A stretch of DNA of 64,000 nucleotides from an uncultured Pelagibacteraceae bacterium (GCA_902614655.1 CACMLX010000006.1:1-64000); one strand, 5' to 3'. Shown: positions 1-9,629, numbered from the stretch's first letter. Numbers and translations: made by a program. The notes: generated by a model not told the origin, from the letters alone.

Positions 1-1768
1 TAATTCCACATGCAACGTTCAGCTGATCCTCAGGAGATGTTGATCTGTACTGACTACCTATCTCAAAGATCGAGAATGAGTCAAAGTTTCTATTCTTATT
101 TTTTTTAATTGCTTGAAGAAGATTAGGCAGAAGATTAGGTCTTAATATATCCAGCTCCTCTGAGATGGGATTTACAATTTTTAATTTATTTATATCGCCA
201 AATACTTCACAATTTTTTGAGTCTGTGAATGAAAATGTTACTAATTCATCATATTCAATTGAAGCAATAAAGTGTCTAGCTTTCATCAACTTCTTTTGTG
301 CGTAATTTAAGATATTTTTATTAATTTTACTTTTTAGTCTAATATTACTTGTCGGAATATTTTCATATCCTTTAATACGAATAACTTCTTCACTTATGTC
401 AGCTTCCCCGTGAATGTCTTGTCTCCAAGAAGGTATTGAACATTTGATAACATCACCTGTTTGGCTCGTTTCAATTCCTAAAGAACTAAGTATGGATATC
501 AATTCTTTATCAGACACTTCAAAACCAAGTCTTCTCGAAATATAACTACTAGAAGTTGACACCTCATTTTTATTTTCTTTTATATTTCCAGCCAACTCAA
601 CCTCACTGCACTCACCGCCACATATTTCAAGAATTAATTGTGTTGCAAGGTCTATTCCTTTTAAGGTTGAATTTGGATCAATGCCTCTTTCAAAACGATA
701 TCTTGCATCACTTAGAATTGACAAGTTTCTTCCCGTTTTAGCTGTATTAATCTCATCAAATAAGGCTGATTCAAGTAAAACGTTCTTTGTCTCAGTACTG
801 CAACCTGTACATTCGCCCCCCATGATTCCCCCTAAGCCTAGTACTTTTTTTTCATCCGATATTACGCACATACCATTTTTTAGGTGATAATCTTTTTCGT
901 CTAGCGCCAAGAAACTTTCTCCATCATTTGCTTTACGTACTATAATTTTGCCATCTATTTTATCTGCATCGTAAACGTGAAGCGGGCGATTCTCGTCATA
1001 CATTACAAAATTAGTTATATCTACCAGCGCAGAAATTGGCCTTAAACCTATTGACTTAAGTTTATTTTTAAGCCATTCCGGGCTTTCAGTATTCTTTACA
1101 TTTCTAAAATATCTTCCAGCAAAGGCTGAGCATATTGTATTATCTTGTATTTCAATTTTAATTGGTGATTTAAAGGAGCCTTTTTCTCTAGATATTTTTC
1201 TCTCTAACAATTCCCCCATGCCAGCTGAAGCAAGATCTCGAGCTATTCCTTTTACACCTAAACAATCTTGTCGATTTGGAGTGATACCAATTTCTATTAC
1301 AATATCATTAAGGCCATAAATCTCTGAAAAAGATGTTCCAATATTTTCTTTTTCCTCAAGTCGAATTATTCCGTCATGCTCATTTGAGATGCCAAGCTCG
1401 TATTCTGAACACATCATTCCATAAGACTCAACTCCCCTAATCTTGGCAGCTTTAATTTTCATTTGATTAACCGGAATAGTTGAACCAACCGGCGCATAAA
1501 CCACTTTCATGCCTTTCTCTACATTTGGTGCACCACAAACTACATCAACCTTTTCCTTACCAATATCAACTTTGCATAGTTTTAATTTATCCGCATTTGG
1601 ATGTTTTTTTTCTTCAAGCACCTGTCCAACAATAAAATCCTTGTATGCTTTACCTGTGTCTTGAATATCTTCAACTTCAAGACCGATAGAAGTGAGTTTC
1701 TTTTCAATTTCTTCGAAATGAGCATTTGTCTTAAGATGCTCAGTTAACCACGAATAACTAAATTTCAT
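1..1768 (-). CDS. pheT: Phenylalanyl-tRNA synthetase beta subunit (3' end outside window)
   Basis: Charges tRNA-Phe as the beta half of the cytoplasmic alpha2beta2 PheRS. The reading frame is open from an ATG at 1768 to the left edge, giving 589 codons of the usual 790-800. The N-terminus reads MKFSYSWLTEHLK, followed by an EMAP/Myf-type tRNA-binding OB fold at about residues 40-150 (HPNADKLKLCKVDIG, then GVESYGMMCSE), which is typical of bacterial PheT. The ATG follows the pheS stop codon with no gap, so the two are probably translationally coupled. It is the last visible gene of the thrS-infC-rpmI-rplT-pheS-pheT operon. The truncation is only the window boundary. Identity is secure; no regulatory site of its own is seen. 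Confidence 0.96.
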   Translation of the reverse strand, partial: MKFSYSWLTEHLKTNAHFEEIEKKLTSIGLEVEDIQDTGKAYKDFIVGQVLEEKKHPNADKLKLCKVDIGKEKVDVVCGAPNVEKGMKVVYAPVGSTIPVNQMKIKAAKIRGVESYGMMCSEYELGISNEHDGIIRLEEKENIGTSFSEIYGLNDIVIEIGITPNRQDCLGVKGIARDLASAGMGELLERKISREKGSFKSPIKIEIQDNTICSAFAGRYFRNVKNTESPEWLKNKLKSIGLRPISALVDITNFVMYDENRPLHVYDADKIDGKIIVRKANDGESFLALDEKDYHLKNGMCVISDEKKVLGLGGIMGGECTGCSTETKNVLLESALFDEINTAKTGRNLSILSDARYRFERGIDPNSTLKGIDLATQLILEICGGECSEVELAGNIKENKNEVSTSSSYISRRLGFEVSDKELISILSSLGIETSQTGDVIKCSIPSWRQDIHGEADISEEVIRIKGYENIPTSNIRLKSKINKNILNYAQKKLMKARHFIASIEYDELVTFSFTDSKNCEVFGDINKLKIVNPISEELDILRPNLLPNLLQAIKKNKNRNFDSFSIFEIGSQYRSTSPEDQLNVACGI

Positions 1769-2839
1769 CTAGCTTAAGTCTCCTATGATCGAAGGTATGT
1801 TCAAAGGTGAAAAGCCATAATGCTTATTCCATCTAAGATCACTATCAAAGAAAGTTCTCAAATCACTAATTCCGTATTTGAGCATTGCAAGCCTCTCTAT
1901 ACCCATACCAAATGCATAACCTTGATATTCATTTGAATTGATATTTACATTTTCAAGCACGTTTGGATGAACCATTCCACACCCTAAAATTTCCAACCAA
2001 TCCTCACCCTCTCCAATAATTAATTGATTTCCTTTCTTAGTATATCCAATATCAACTTCTGCAGATGGTTCAGTAAAGGGGAAATGACTAGGTCGAAATC
2101 TCATATTTAATTTATCAGTCTCAAAAAAAGTCTTGAGGAATATTTCTAAACATCCTTTGAGGTGGCTCATGTTGCTTTCTTGATCTATTACTAAACCCTC
2201 AACTTGATGGAACATAGGAGAGTGCGTTTGATCATTATCACATCTAAACGTTTTTCCAGGAGCAATTAATCGAATTGGTGGTTTTTGCTTTAACATACTT
2301 CTTATTTGAACTGGCGAGGTATGAGTTCGCAGAACATTTGGCATTCCATCAGTCTCAGTTTCAACATAAAAAGTATCATGCATTTGTCGTGCAGGGTGGT
2401 GTTCAGAAGTATTTAAAGCAGTAAAATTATTGTAATCAGTTTCAACTTCAGGTCCTTCAGCAACAAAAAAATCTAAGTCACCAAATATAGTTATAACTTC
2501 CTCTATAACCTGACTGATTGGGTGAATAGTTCCGTATGCCCTTGAAGTAGATAGAGTGATATCTAAAGTTTCAGAGTTAAGTTTTTTTTCTAATTCCTCG
2601 CTATTTAACTCTTCAGTCTTTGAAGCTATTATTTCAAGAACAGAGTCTTTAATTTTATTTAATTTTTCAGCATGCTGCTTTCTTTTATCACCAGAAAGAC
2701 TGGCTAGCTCTTTCATTTCGAGAGAAATAATACCTTTCTTACCAAGAAATTTTATCCTAAATTCATTTATGCTTTCGATATTTGTAAAGTTATCTGAAGC
2801 TTCTTTAATTTCAGTTTCTAGCTCTCTAAAATCTTTCAT
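1769..2839 (-). CDS. pheS: Phenylalanyl-tRNA synthetase alpha subunit
   Basis: Catalytic alpha subunit of PheRS. The 356-residue length is normal (about 330-350 in the family). It has an N-terminal coiled coil at about residues 1-85, then the class II synthetase core. Motif 2 is seen as TFRCDNDQTHSPMFHQVEG (about residues 197-215) and motif 3 as GYAFGMGIERLAMLKYGI near the C-terminus, with the ATP-contacting arginine present. The start is the ATG at 2839. The 71-bp gap to rplT holds no clear terminator, so it is probably co-transcribed with the upstream ribosomal protein genes. The stop abuts the pheT ATG. Confidence 0.97.
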   Translation of the reverse strand: MKDFRELETEIKEASDNFTNIESINEFRIKFLGKKGIISLEMKELASLSGDKRKQHAEKLNKIKDSVLEIIASKTEELNSEELEKKLNSETLDITLSTSRAYGTIHPISQVIEEVITIFGDLDFFVAEGPEVETDYNNFTALNTSEHHPARQMHDTFYVETETDGMPNVLRTHTSPVQIRSMLKQKPPIRLIAPGKTFRCDNDQTHSPMFHQVEGLVIDQESNMSHLKGCLEIFLKTFFETDKLNMRFRPSHFPFTEPSAEVDIGYTKKGNQLIIGEGEDWLEILGCGMVHPNVLENVNINSNEYQGYAFGMGIERLAMLKYGISDLRTFFDSDLRWNKHYGFSPLNIPSIIGDLS

Positions 2840-2910
2840 CGTAGAACAACAATATCAGATTTAGTTTTTTCTGTAATAATAATATGCTTGAGAATATGAT
2901 GCCAACTGAA

Positions 2911-3267
2911 TTATTTGGCTGAGGACTGAACCTGTTTTGCTAAATGCTCAAAAGAAGTAGGTTCATTCATAGCAAGATCAGCTAAAATTTTACGATCTAA
3001 CTCGATGTTTAATTTTTTAAGACCATTCATGAAAACTGAATAAGAAATTCCATGTAGTCTAGCTCCAGCATTTATTCTTTGTGTCCAAAGTGATCTAAAC
3101 TCTCTTTTTTTCACTCTTCGATCACGATAGGCATACTGCATTGATTTTTCTACAGCTTGCTTTGCGACTTTAAAAGTATTCTTTCTTCTGCCTCTATATC
3201 CTTTAGCTTGCTTAATTACTTTTTTATGTCTTGCGTGTGCAGTAACTCCTCTTTTAACTCTTGCCAT
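2911..3267 (-). CDS. rplT: 50S ribosomal protein L20
   Basis: Early-assembly 23S rRNA-binding protein of the large subunit. The 118 residues match the family length. The N-terminus [19 protein letters not shown] and the basic helix [20 protein letters not shown] are signature L20 sequence, and the C-terminal globular half includes the [18 protein letters not shown] segment. It follows rpmI by 16 bp. In other bacteria L20 represses the infC-rpmI-rplT operon by binding its leader RNA. I did not find a defined copy of that RNA site here, so such control is only an inference from the conserved order. Confidence 0.97.
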   Translation of the reverse strand: MARVKRGVTAHARHKKVIKQAKGYRGRRKNTFKVAKQAVEKSMQYAYRDRRVKKREFRSLWTQRINAGARLHGISYSVFMNGLKKLNIELDRKILADLAMNEPTSFEHLAKQVQSSAK

Positions 3268-3283
3268 TATATCTTCCTATTTA

Positions 3284-3481
3284 TTAAGCGTAGGGTAAAA
3301 ACTTTTTAACTATTCGGGCATCTTGGTCAGATAAAATTGTAGAACCTCTTTGGTTTCTTATCTGATTATTTGTTCTTTTAATCATACCGTGTCTTTTTCC
3401 ACTTTGATATGATTTAACTTTACCTGAAGCTGTAAGCCTAAATCTCTTATTAGCGCCTTTTTTTGTTTTTAATTTACTCAT
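3284..3481 (-). CDS. rpmI: 50S ribosomal protein L35
   Basis: Small basic ribosomal protein. I place the start at the ATG at 3481, giving [20 protein letters not shown] and a 65-residue protein, the usual L35 length. The frame stays open to an upstream ATG at 3523, but the extra 14 residues ([14 protein letters not shown]) match nothing in the family. The order infC-rpmI-rplT is the conserved bacterial arrangement. The 78 bp between infC and this gene contain no obvious terminator. Confidence 0.95.
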   Translation of the reverse strand: MSKLKTKKGANKRFRLTASGKVKSYQSGKRHGMIKRTNNQIRNQRGSTILSDQDARIVKKFLPYA

Positions 3482-3559
3482 ATTGGATGAACGGTTTATA
3501 GACCCTAGGTAAGAAAAAATCAAAAGTTTTTTATTAATGATAAGAATTAACTACTGCTG

Positions 3560-4108
3560 CTAATTTGCAGTGAAAATCATGGTAAATTGGCGACCTTCAA
3601 GTTTTGGCTCTTGCTCGATTTTACTTGTCGTACCCATTGTTTCTCGAATTCTTTCCATTAAATTTTCAGCAATATCATGATGTTCGAACTCTCTACCTTT
3701 AAATCGGATAGTAAATTTTACTTTATCGCCTGCAGCGATAAATTTTTGAGCAGCCTTTACCTTGAAGTCGTAATCGTGAACATCAATTCCCGGTCTCATC
3801 TTAATTTCTTTAATTGTAATTTCTTTTTGTTTTTTCTTGGACGTACTAGCTTTTTTTTGGGCCTCATATTTAAATTTTCCAAAATCAAGAATTTTGCAAA
3901 CAGGAGGGTCAACTTGTGGTGATACTTCAACTAAATCAAGGCCTGCATCTGAAGCTTTTTGCATCGCCTCATCAGTATTAACAACCCCTAAGTTGTTACC
4001 TTTTTCATCAATTAATCTTACAGTGGAAGAAGTTATAAATTCGTTTATGCGAAACTTTGGACCTTTAGTAGATAGCTGGGCTCTATTATTTTTTCTTTGA
4101 AGTGCTAT
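3560..4108 (-). CDS. infC: Translation initiation factor IF-3, non-canonical AUA start
   Basis: IF-3 keeps 30S and 50S subunits apart and proofreads start codons. The C-terminal half has KEITIKEIKMRPGIDVHDYD and the KVKFTIRFKGRE segment. The first AUG in frame (3964) would give only 134 residues and delete most of the N-terminal domain. Upstream of it the frame continues with unmistakable IF-3 sequence (KFRINEFI, VRLIDEKGNNLGVV) to a stop shared with thrS at 4124-4126. No ATG, GTG or TTG lies between. An AAGGAG at 4115-4120 sits 6 nt before an ATA at 4106-4108, which I take as the start (182 residues, normal length). An ATT at 4112-4114 would leave no spacing. Enterobacterial infC also starts at a rare codon (AUU), used for autoregulation by IF-3. 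Confidence 0.93.
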   Translation of the reverse strand: MALQRKNNRAQLSTKGPKFRINEFITSSTVRLIDEKGNNLGVVNTDEAMQKASDAGLDLVEVSPQVDPPVCKILDFGKFKYEAQKKASTSKKKQKEITIKEIKMRPGIDVHDYDFKVKAAQKFIAAGDKVKFTIRFKGREFEHHDIAENLMERIRETMGTTSKIEQEPKLEGRQFTMIFTAN

Positions 4109-4120
4109 TTTAATCTCCTT
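4106..4120 (-). promoter_or_regulatory. Shine-Dalgarno and AUA start of infC
   Basis: Reading on the minus strand, thrS ends with TAG, then ACA, then AAGGAG (4120-4115), six bases ATTAAA, and ATA (4108-4106) followed by GCA CTT CAA. The strong ribosome-binding site with normal spacing selects ATA as the start. The alternative ATT directly abuts the Shine-Dalgarno. Because a rare start codon is rejected by abundant IF-3, this is a plausible autoregulatory element. That role is known for enterobacterial infC and inferred here. Confidence 0.75.
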
Positions 4121-4123
4121 TGT

Positions 4124-5863
4124 CTATTGATGAGACGGCATCATACATTTTTTTTGAAAAAAATCATTTAATTTTTCAAATTTAATTTTTTCTTGCTTCT
4201 CATTACCAAACTCTCTCAATGTTACAGTATTGTCTTCCATTTCATTCTTACCTAGGATTAATTGATAAGGTATTTTTTTTAGAGAGTTTTCTCTAATTTT
4301 ATAGCTTATCTTCTCATTTCTTAAGTCCTTTTCAACTCTAATACCGTTATTTTTAAGAGATGAAAAAACACTCTCTGCATATTCGTTTATGTCAGAAGTA
4401 ATCGGCGCTACCACAGCCTGAACTGGTGACAACCAAATAGGCAAATTACCAGCGTAGTGCTCTATTAAAATTCCAATAAAACGCTCTAAAGATCCAAATA
4501 ATGCTCTGTGTAACATAACCGGATTGTGCTTTAAACCGTCTTCGCCTACATAAGTAGCATCAAGTCTTTCAGGTAAATTTAGATCAACTTGCAACGTTCC
4601 ACACTGCCATTCTCTTCCAATTGCATCTTTGAGAATAAATTCTAGTTTCGGACCATAAAATGCTCCTTCACCTGGATTTAAAGTATATTCTAATCCTGTA
4701 GCTTCCATTGCCTCACGAAGAGCAGCCTCAGATTTGTCCCATACATCATCATTGCCGACTCTTTTTTCAGGACGGTCAGAAAATTTAATTGATACATTTT
4801 CAAATCCGAAATCTTTATAAATACTTAAAACTAGATCGCATACCTTTTTGCTTTCTTCGGTAATTTGGTCTTCAGTACAAAATATATGTGCATCATCTTG
4901 TGTAAATGCCCTGACTCTCATTAAACCATGAAGAGCACCCGATGGCTCATATCTGTGAACTTTTCCAAACTCAGCAACTCTCAAGGGAAGATCTCTGTAA
5001 CTTTTAAGTCCTTGTTTATAAACTTGTACCCCACCAGGACAATTCATTGGCTTTAGAGCATATACTCGATCTTCTCTTGGTTCAGTAGTAAACATATTGT
5101 CACCAAATTTTTCGAGATGCCCTGATTTTACCCATAAGGACTTATCCATTATATCTGGTGTATTAATTTCTTCATACCCAGCCTCTTCTTGTCGCTGACG
5201 CATATAATCAATAAGTGTCCTAAACAATGTCCAACCATTGTTATGCCAGAAAACTGAACCTTGAGCTTCCTCTTGAAAATGAAATAAATCTAATTCTCTT
5301 CCAAGTTTCCTGTGGTCTCTTTTTTCAGCTTCTTTAAGTATGTTTAAATGATTATCTAGTTCTTCCTGAGACTCCCATGCAGTTCCATAAATTCTTTGAA
5401 GCATAGGGTTGTTTGAATCTCCACGCCAATAAGCGCCTGCTACTTTTGTCAATTTAAATGCTTTTCCAATTTTACCTGTTGATTCTAGATGAGGCCCCTT
5501 GCAAAGATCAAACCAGTCACCGTGATAGTATACTTTGAGTTCTTCACTCTCAGGTAGGTCCTTAATAATCTCTACCTTATAGTTCTCTCCCTTATCAGAA
5601 AATAGCTTAATCGCATCTTCCCTGCTCATTACTTTGAATGAAGTCTTTTCGTCACGATTAACAATCTCTTTCATTTTCTTTTCAATAGTTCCAAGATCTT
5701 TTTCAGTAAACGGCTCTTTTCTATCAAAATCATAATAAAAACCATTTTCAATTACTGGACCAATCGTAACTTGCGTATCAGGAAACAACTCCTGCACAGC
5801 CATAGCTAAAACATGGGCAGTATCATGTCTTAAAGTATTTATAAATGGTTCGTCGTTACTCAT
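4124..5863 (-). CDS. thrS: Threonyl-tRNA synthetase lacking the TGS (N1) domain
   Basis: Charges tRNA-Thr. The protein is 579 residues against about 640 usually. It begins [20 protein letters not shown], which aligns with the start of the editing domain (N2) of typical enzymes. The N-terminal TGS/ubiquitin-like domain of about 60 residues is absent, and the frame upstream of the ATG hits a stop five codons back, so it is not a mis-set start. The editing domain (about 10-170), the catalytic core with zinc ligands (Cys in MNCPGG, His in [17 protein letters not shown], His in [13 protein letters not shown]) and the anticodon-binding domain from about residue 475 are all present. It is the first gene of the translation operon and ends directly before infC. 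Confidence 0.95.
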   Translation of the reverse strand: MSNDEPFINTLRHDTAHVLAMAVQELFPDTQVTIGPVIENGFYYDFDRKEPFTEKDLGTIEKKMKEIVNRDEKTSFKVMSREDAIKLFSDKGENYKVEIIKDLPESEELKVYYHGDWFDLCKGPHLESTGKIGKAFKLTKVAGAYWRGDSNNPMLQRIYGTAWESQEELDNHLNILKEAEKRDHRKLGRELDLFHFQEEAQGSVFWHNNGWTLFRTLIDYMRQRQEEAGYEEINTPDIMDKSLWVKSGHLEKFGDNMFTTEPREDRVYALKPMNCPGGVQVYKQGLKSYRDLPLRVAEFGKVHRYEPSGALHGLMRVRAFTQDDAHIFCTEDQITEESKKVCDLVLSIYKDFGFENVSIKFSDRPEKRVGNDDVWDKSEAALREAMEATGLEYTLNPGEGAFYGPKLEFILKDAIGREWQCGTLQVDLNLPERLDATYVGEDGLKHNPVMLHRALFGSLERFIGILIEHYAGNLPIWLSPVQAVVAPITSDINEYAESVFSSLKNNGIRVEKDLRNEKISYKIRENSLKKIPYQLILGKNEMEDNTVTLREFGNEKQEKIKFEKLNDFFQKKCMMPSHQ

Positions 5864-5888
5864 AAGGCTTAAGTATTATATCATCTAT

Positions 5889-6812
5889 CTATAAATGAGA
5901 ATCTATTTTATCGAAGACTTCTTCCATACTAATATTTCTTATATTTTTGGAAGAAATTGATAAAAAACTGCCTGTTTCAATACTTACTTTCTCTGGTGTA
6001 GTGTGGCCACCAAATAATGCTAAACCTCTGCATCCTAAGTGCGCAGCTAAGTGTGCAGGTCCTGTATCATTTGAAATTACATATTTTGCACCAATAAGCA
6101 ATTTCGCTAATTGAAAAAAATTTGTTGGCTGATTGTTATGTAAACATAACTTTACATTATATTTTCTTGCTGCATTTATTTCTCCTGGTCCTGGAGCAAT
6201 AACAATATCCATTTCAAATAACTTTGATTTAAGCTTTGAAATGAGCTCTTCATAATAAGGCCAGATCTTTTGATGATGTTTTGGAGAACAAAAAGGAAAT
6301 AAAACTATGTAATTTTTTTTAATTTCAGAAGAAATATGAAAATCATCATCTATCATCCAAGAAACTTGCGGTTTTTCCGCATACTGCGTATCTATTTTTG
6401 ATCTTGATAATTGTAATTTAAATCTTTCTAAAATACTTTTTTTATCAAATTCTTCTTTTGTTTCATTAAATCTTAACATTGTCCTTGAGGAGATCCATTC
6501 AGAAGAAGATAGGTACTTTCGATAAAATTCAGTTCGATGGGAATTTTGTAAATCAAAAATTCTTTCAAATTTATATTTGCTAAAAAATTTCTTCAATTGA
6601 TATAGGTAGATTAAATTCCATCGAGACTTCCTCTTATCTAAAATTACTTCATCAATAAAAGGGCACTTACCAAAATAATTATTAAATGCCGGTGTAGTTA
6701 AGACATATATTTTATATTTTGAGTAATGCTCTCGAATATCTTTTAAACACCCATTTATTTGAATAATATCTCCAAAAGAACCATGCTTAATTACCAAAAT
6801 ATTTTTAACCAT
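5889..6812 (-). CDS. Glycosyltransferase family 9 (heptosyltransferase-like)
   Basis: Likely transfers a heptose or other sugar onto the lipopolysaccharide core on the cytoplasmic face of the inner membrane. The 307 residues fit the WaaF/WaaC/RfaF class. The N-terminal fold opens with ILVIKHGSFGDIIQINGCL, the usual nucleotide-sugar enzyme start with the GDxx loop. The C-terminal donor site reads YVISNDTGPAHLAAHLGC followed by LALFGGHTTPEK, diagnostic of family 9. The start ATG at 6812 directly abuts the stop of the upstream glycosyltransferase, so they are one transcription unit. The exact acceptor cannot be read from sequence. Confidence 0.85.
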   Translation of the reverse strand: MVKNILVIKHGSFGDIIQINGCLKDIREHYSKYKIYVLTTPAFNNYFGKCPFIDEVILDKRKSRWNLIYLYQLKKFFSKYKFERIFDLQNSHRTEFYRKYLSSSEWISSRTMLRFNETKEEFDKKSILERFKLQLSRSKIDTQYAEKPQVSWMIDDDFHISSEIKKNYIVLFPFCSPKHHQKIWPYYEELISKLKSKLFEMDIVIAPGPGEINAARKYNVKLCLHNNQPTNFFQLAKLLIGAKYVISNDTGPAHLAAHLGCRGLALFGGHTTPEKVSIETGSFLSISSKNIRNISMEEVFDKIDSHL

Positions 6813-7952
6813 TTAATTTATAACTTCTTTGTAAAAATTTACTGTTTCCTCACACATTTTAATTTTTGAATATTTTTCTCTAACATGTGCAATGCATGCT
6901 TCTGAAGTCTTTTCTGATTTATATTTTTCATTAGAAATTGCATCAATAATTTTTTTGCATAGATCCTCAGCGTTATTATTTTCAAATAAGTAGCCTGTTT
7001 CACCTTCATTCACTGTCTCGACTGACCCTCCATGATTTGACGCTATTACAAATTTACCCATTGCTTGGGCCTCAACAGAAATTCTACCAAAAGCTTCTGG
7101 ATCAGTTGACGCAGAAATTACTAAATCAGCCAAACTATAAAAATTATTCAGATCAGTTCTTGAGCCCACAAAATGCAGAGATTTTGAAAGGTTGTGTTCA
7201 TTTGCAAAATTTTTTAGTGAATTCTTTAGTTTATAATTTTCATCAGGACCAACAAAAATTATCTCGAATTTATGATTTGTTTTTTTAATAATAGTAGAAA
7301 TCGCTTGAAGAAGAAGTTTATGTCCCTTCCACCCCGTTATTCTTCCGGCAAGAAGGATCTTAATTGCATCATAATCAATATTGAATTCTTTTATAATTAA
7401 TTCTACCTGCTGAGCTTTAACATTATTTGGATCATAAAAATTGAAGTCTATGCCTCTAGAAATAGTTCTAATATTATAATTTTTAGTTGGGTAACAATTA
7501 TTTATATGATCATTAATAAACTCTGAAATTGCTATTGTTCCATTTGTTTTTAACATAATGGAGTTATAGTATTTTTTTAGTGGGTTACTAAAGTTGTATG
7601 TACCATGAAATGTAGTAATAAATTTTGTGCCAGTTACAACGCATGCAAAGTATGAGCTCCATGCAGGTGCTCTACTTCGAGCGTGAACAATTGTAATATT
7701 TAGTTTTTTGATTAGTTTTATAATTTTAATTATATTAAAAAAGATTCTGATTGGATTTTTAGAGTTAACAGAAGCATAAAAAACTTTTTCATTATAGTCT
7801 TTTACTTCTGATGTTTTGGGCCCTGAATGAGTTAGAATATAAGAATTATAGTTCTTCTCTGATAAAAAATTTGCAACATCAACACATCCTTGAGAAGCAC
7901 CACTTACATCAAGATTAGGTATTACTTGTAATACGCAAATTTTTGATTGCAT
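6813..7952 (-). CDS. Glycosyltransferase family 4 (GT-B fold)
   Basis: Retaining glycosyltransferase of 379 residues, probably in cell-envelope polysaccharide synthesis. The N-terminal acceptor domain contains a glycine-rich DVSGASQGCVDVANFL loop and IVHARSRAPAWSSYFAC. The C-terminal donor domain has ILLAGRITGWKGHKLLLQA, FVGSRTDLNNFYSLADLVIS and the EAFGRISVEAQAMGKFVIAS motif with the conserved E-x7-E. It is followed with no gap by the family 9 enzyme. It is transcribed divergently from the hydrolase gene, with 40 bp between. Substrate unknown. Confidence 0.85.
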   Translation of the reverse strand: MQSKICVLQVIPNLDVSGASQGCVDVANFLSEKNYNSYILTHSGPKTSEVKDYNEKVFYASVNSKNPIRIFFNIIKIIKLIKKLNITIVHARSRAPAWSSYFACVVTGTKFITTFHGTYNFSNPLKKYYNSIMLKTNGTIAISEFINDHINNCYPTKNYNIRTISRGIDFNFYDPNNVKAQQVELIIKEFNIDYDAIKILLAGRITGWKGHKLLLQAISTIIKKTNHKFEIIFVGPDENYKLKNSLKNFANEHNLSKSLHFVGSRTDLNNFYSLADLVISASTDPEAFGRISVEAQAMGKFVIASNHGGSVETVNEGETGYLFENNNAEDLCKKIIDAISNEKYKSEKTSEACIAHVREKYSKIKMCEETVNFYKEVIN

Positions 7953-7992
7953 ATAGTATTTCTAATAGTTAAATGATTAATAGTAAATCATT

Positions 7993-8739
7993 ATGCAAAA
8001 TAAAATTAATTACATCAATTCTTCTTTTGATGAACAAATCGCTTATTCAAAAGATGATCTAAAATCTCAAACAACAATTTTCTTCTTTGGAGGGTACAGC
8101 TCAAGCATGGATGGAACTAAGGCAACTGCTTTGAGTAAATGGTGCATTGAAAATAAATTGAATTTTTTGAGATTTGACTATTCTGGTCATGGCGCGTCAA
8201 AGGGTAGATTTGAAGATGGCGGAATTAGTAAGTGGTCAGTAGAAGCAAGTGAAATATTTGAAAAATTTAAATCAAATAAAAATATAATCATCGGTTCGAG
8301 TATGGGTGGATGGATTTCCTTGATCGTATCTAAGCAAAAATCAAATTATGTGCATGGTCTAGTAGGCATAGCATCAGCACCAGATTTTGTTGTAGGTGAA
8401 TGGAATAGGCTAAGTGTTGAACAAAAAAAACAAATTAAGTCTGAAGGTAAAATTATAATTAATTGGGATAAGTACGCTGAAGATTACACCATAACTTATA
8501 AATTTCTTGAAGATGGAAAAAAAAATATGCTCTTAACAAGGCCAATAAATATCTTTTGTCCTGTAAGGCTTCTTCATGGAAGGAAAGATCAGGTAGTAAG
8601 TTTTACAACCTCTGAGAAAATTATTGAATTGTTGGAAAGTAAAAATAAAAAACTGACAATTATTGAAGATGGAGATCATAGTCTTTCAAGAGAAACTGAT
8701 CTAAATACTTTATACAAAAATATCGAAGAATTATTGTAA
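7993..8739 (+). CDS. Alpha/beta-hydrolase fold protein
   Basis: Cytoplasmic hydrolase of 248 residues, probably an esterase or thioesterase of the palmitoyl-protein-thioesterase-like/ABHD10-like group. The triad can be seen: nucleophile serine in IIIGSSMGGWISL (about residue 103), aspartate in RLLHGRKDQVV, and histidine in EDGDHSLS. There is no signal peptide or membrane segment. The stop overlaps the start of the following DMT permease (TAATG), so they are co-translated. This pairing gives no direct clue to the substrate. Confidence 0.8.
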   Translation: MQNKINYINSSFDEQIAYSKDDLKSQTTIFFFGGYSSSMDGTKATALSKWCIENKLNFLRFDYSGHGASKGRFEDGGISKWSVEASEIFEKFKSNKNIIIGSSMGGWISLIVSKQKSNYVHGLVGIASAPDFVVGEWNRLSVEQKKQIKSEGKIIINWDKYAEDYTITYKFLEDGKKNMLLTRPINIFCPVRLLHGRKDQVVSFTTSEKIIELLESKNKKLTIIEDGDHSLSRETDLNTLYKNIEELL

Positions 8740-9629
8740 TGAATTCAACTCTTAATAATTATTCACTTTTGGTATTTCTTGGTGCTGTTTGGGGAGCCTC
8801 TTTTGTAGCAATAAAGTTTTGCAACTTTATGTTTAATCCAATTGAAATAGGGTTTTTTAGAACATTTATTGGGGCGATTTTTCTTCTTTTAGCAGTTCTA
8901 TATAGAGCAGGAAGCCTTCAGCTTTTTAAAGAAAATACTTTTACTTACGCAATCATTGGATTATTTAACGCCGCGATCCCTTTCACTTTGATCCCTTACG
9001 GGTTATTAACTCTGCCTAGCAACATAGGTGTTATTATAATGTCAGCCAACCCTTTTCTTGCATTGATATTGGCACATTATTTTACAGATGATGAAAAATT
9101 AAACCTTAGAAAAATGATAGGAACTATAATTGGTTTTTCTGGAGTTGTGTTCGCGGTTGGCGTGCAAGTTTTTGTAACTGATATGTCAAGTTTTATCGGC
9201 GCTCTAGCGATTTATTTAGCGGGTTGTTCATATGTGGTATCAAATTTAATTATTCGAAAAGTTTCAAACTTGCCTTCCGATATGGTAACGATGAATACGC
9301 TCGCATGGGGAAGTATATGGCTTATTCCATTGATGCTATTATTTGCTGAACCAATAAATTATGAAATGAATCTTACGGCGATTTCTGCATTATTTTATTT
9401 AGGCATAATTCCAACTGGCCTAGCATTTAGTCTGAGACAAATATTGATTAGAACTGCGGGAACTACTTTCATGATGCAGGTGGCATATTTAATTCCTGTA
9501 TTTGGAATATTTTATGGCTGGGCATTAATGAATGAACCACTAAAATTTTCATTATTAATTGGTGTAATACTTGTAGTAATTGGGATCGCAATTAGTAGAC
9601 TACAAGTTGAGTCGAATACAGGAATTTAA
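8739..9629 (+). CDS. DMT-superfamily permease (two EamA domains)
   Basis: Inner-membrane exporter of 296 residues with about ten hydrophobic segments in two EamA repeats. The first repeat contains VFLGAVWGASFVAIK, and the second starts near residue 150 at MSSFIGALAIYLAGCSYVVS. Family members export amino acids or other metabolites; the substrate cannot be inferred here. The start overlaps the hydrolase stop by one base. The 3' end overlaps the convergent dehydrogenase-like gene by four bases. Confidence 0.85.
   Translation: MNSTLNNYSLLVFLGAVWGASFVAIKFCNFMFNPIEIGFFRTFIGAIFLLLAVLYRAGSLQLFKENTFTYAIIGLFNAAIPFTLIPYGLLTLPSNIGVIIMSANPFLALILAHYFTDDEKLNLRKMIGTIIGFSGVVFAVGVQVFVTDMSSFIGALAIYLAGCSYVVSNLIIRKVSNLPSDMVTMNTLAWGSIWLIPLMLLFAEPINYEMNLTAISALFYLGIIPTGLAFSLRQILIRTAGTTFMMQVAYLIPVFGIFYGWALMNEPLKFSLLIGVILVVIGIAISRLQVESNTGI

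Noticed and set aside
556-887. Plus-strand ORFs opposite pheT
   Set aside because: They lie antisense to unbroken, well-conserved PheT sequence and show no family features.
2556-2864. 102-codon plus-strand ORF opposite pheS
   Set aside because: Shadow of the pheS N-terminal coiled coil; hydrophobic bias is the mirror of Glu/Lys-rich helices.
4112-4114. AUU as the infC start, as in E. coli
   Set aside because: It directly abuts the AAGGAG with no spacing; the ATA six bases later has normal spacing.
5875-5880. TATAAT before thrS as a promoter
   Set aside because: No acceptable -35 at 16-18 bp (GATTCT at 17), and only a 25-bp gap to the upstream gene, so I could not support it.
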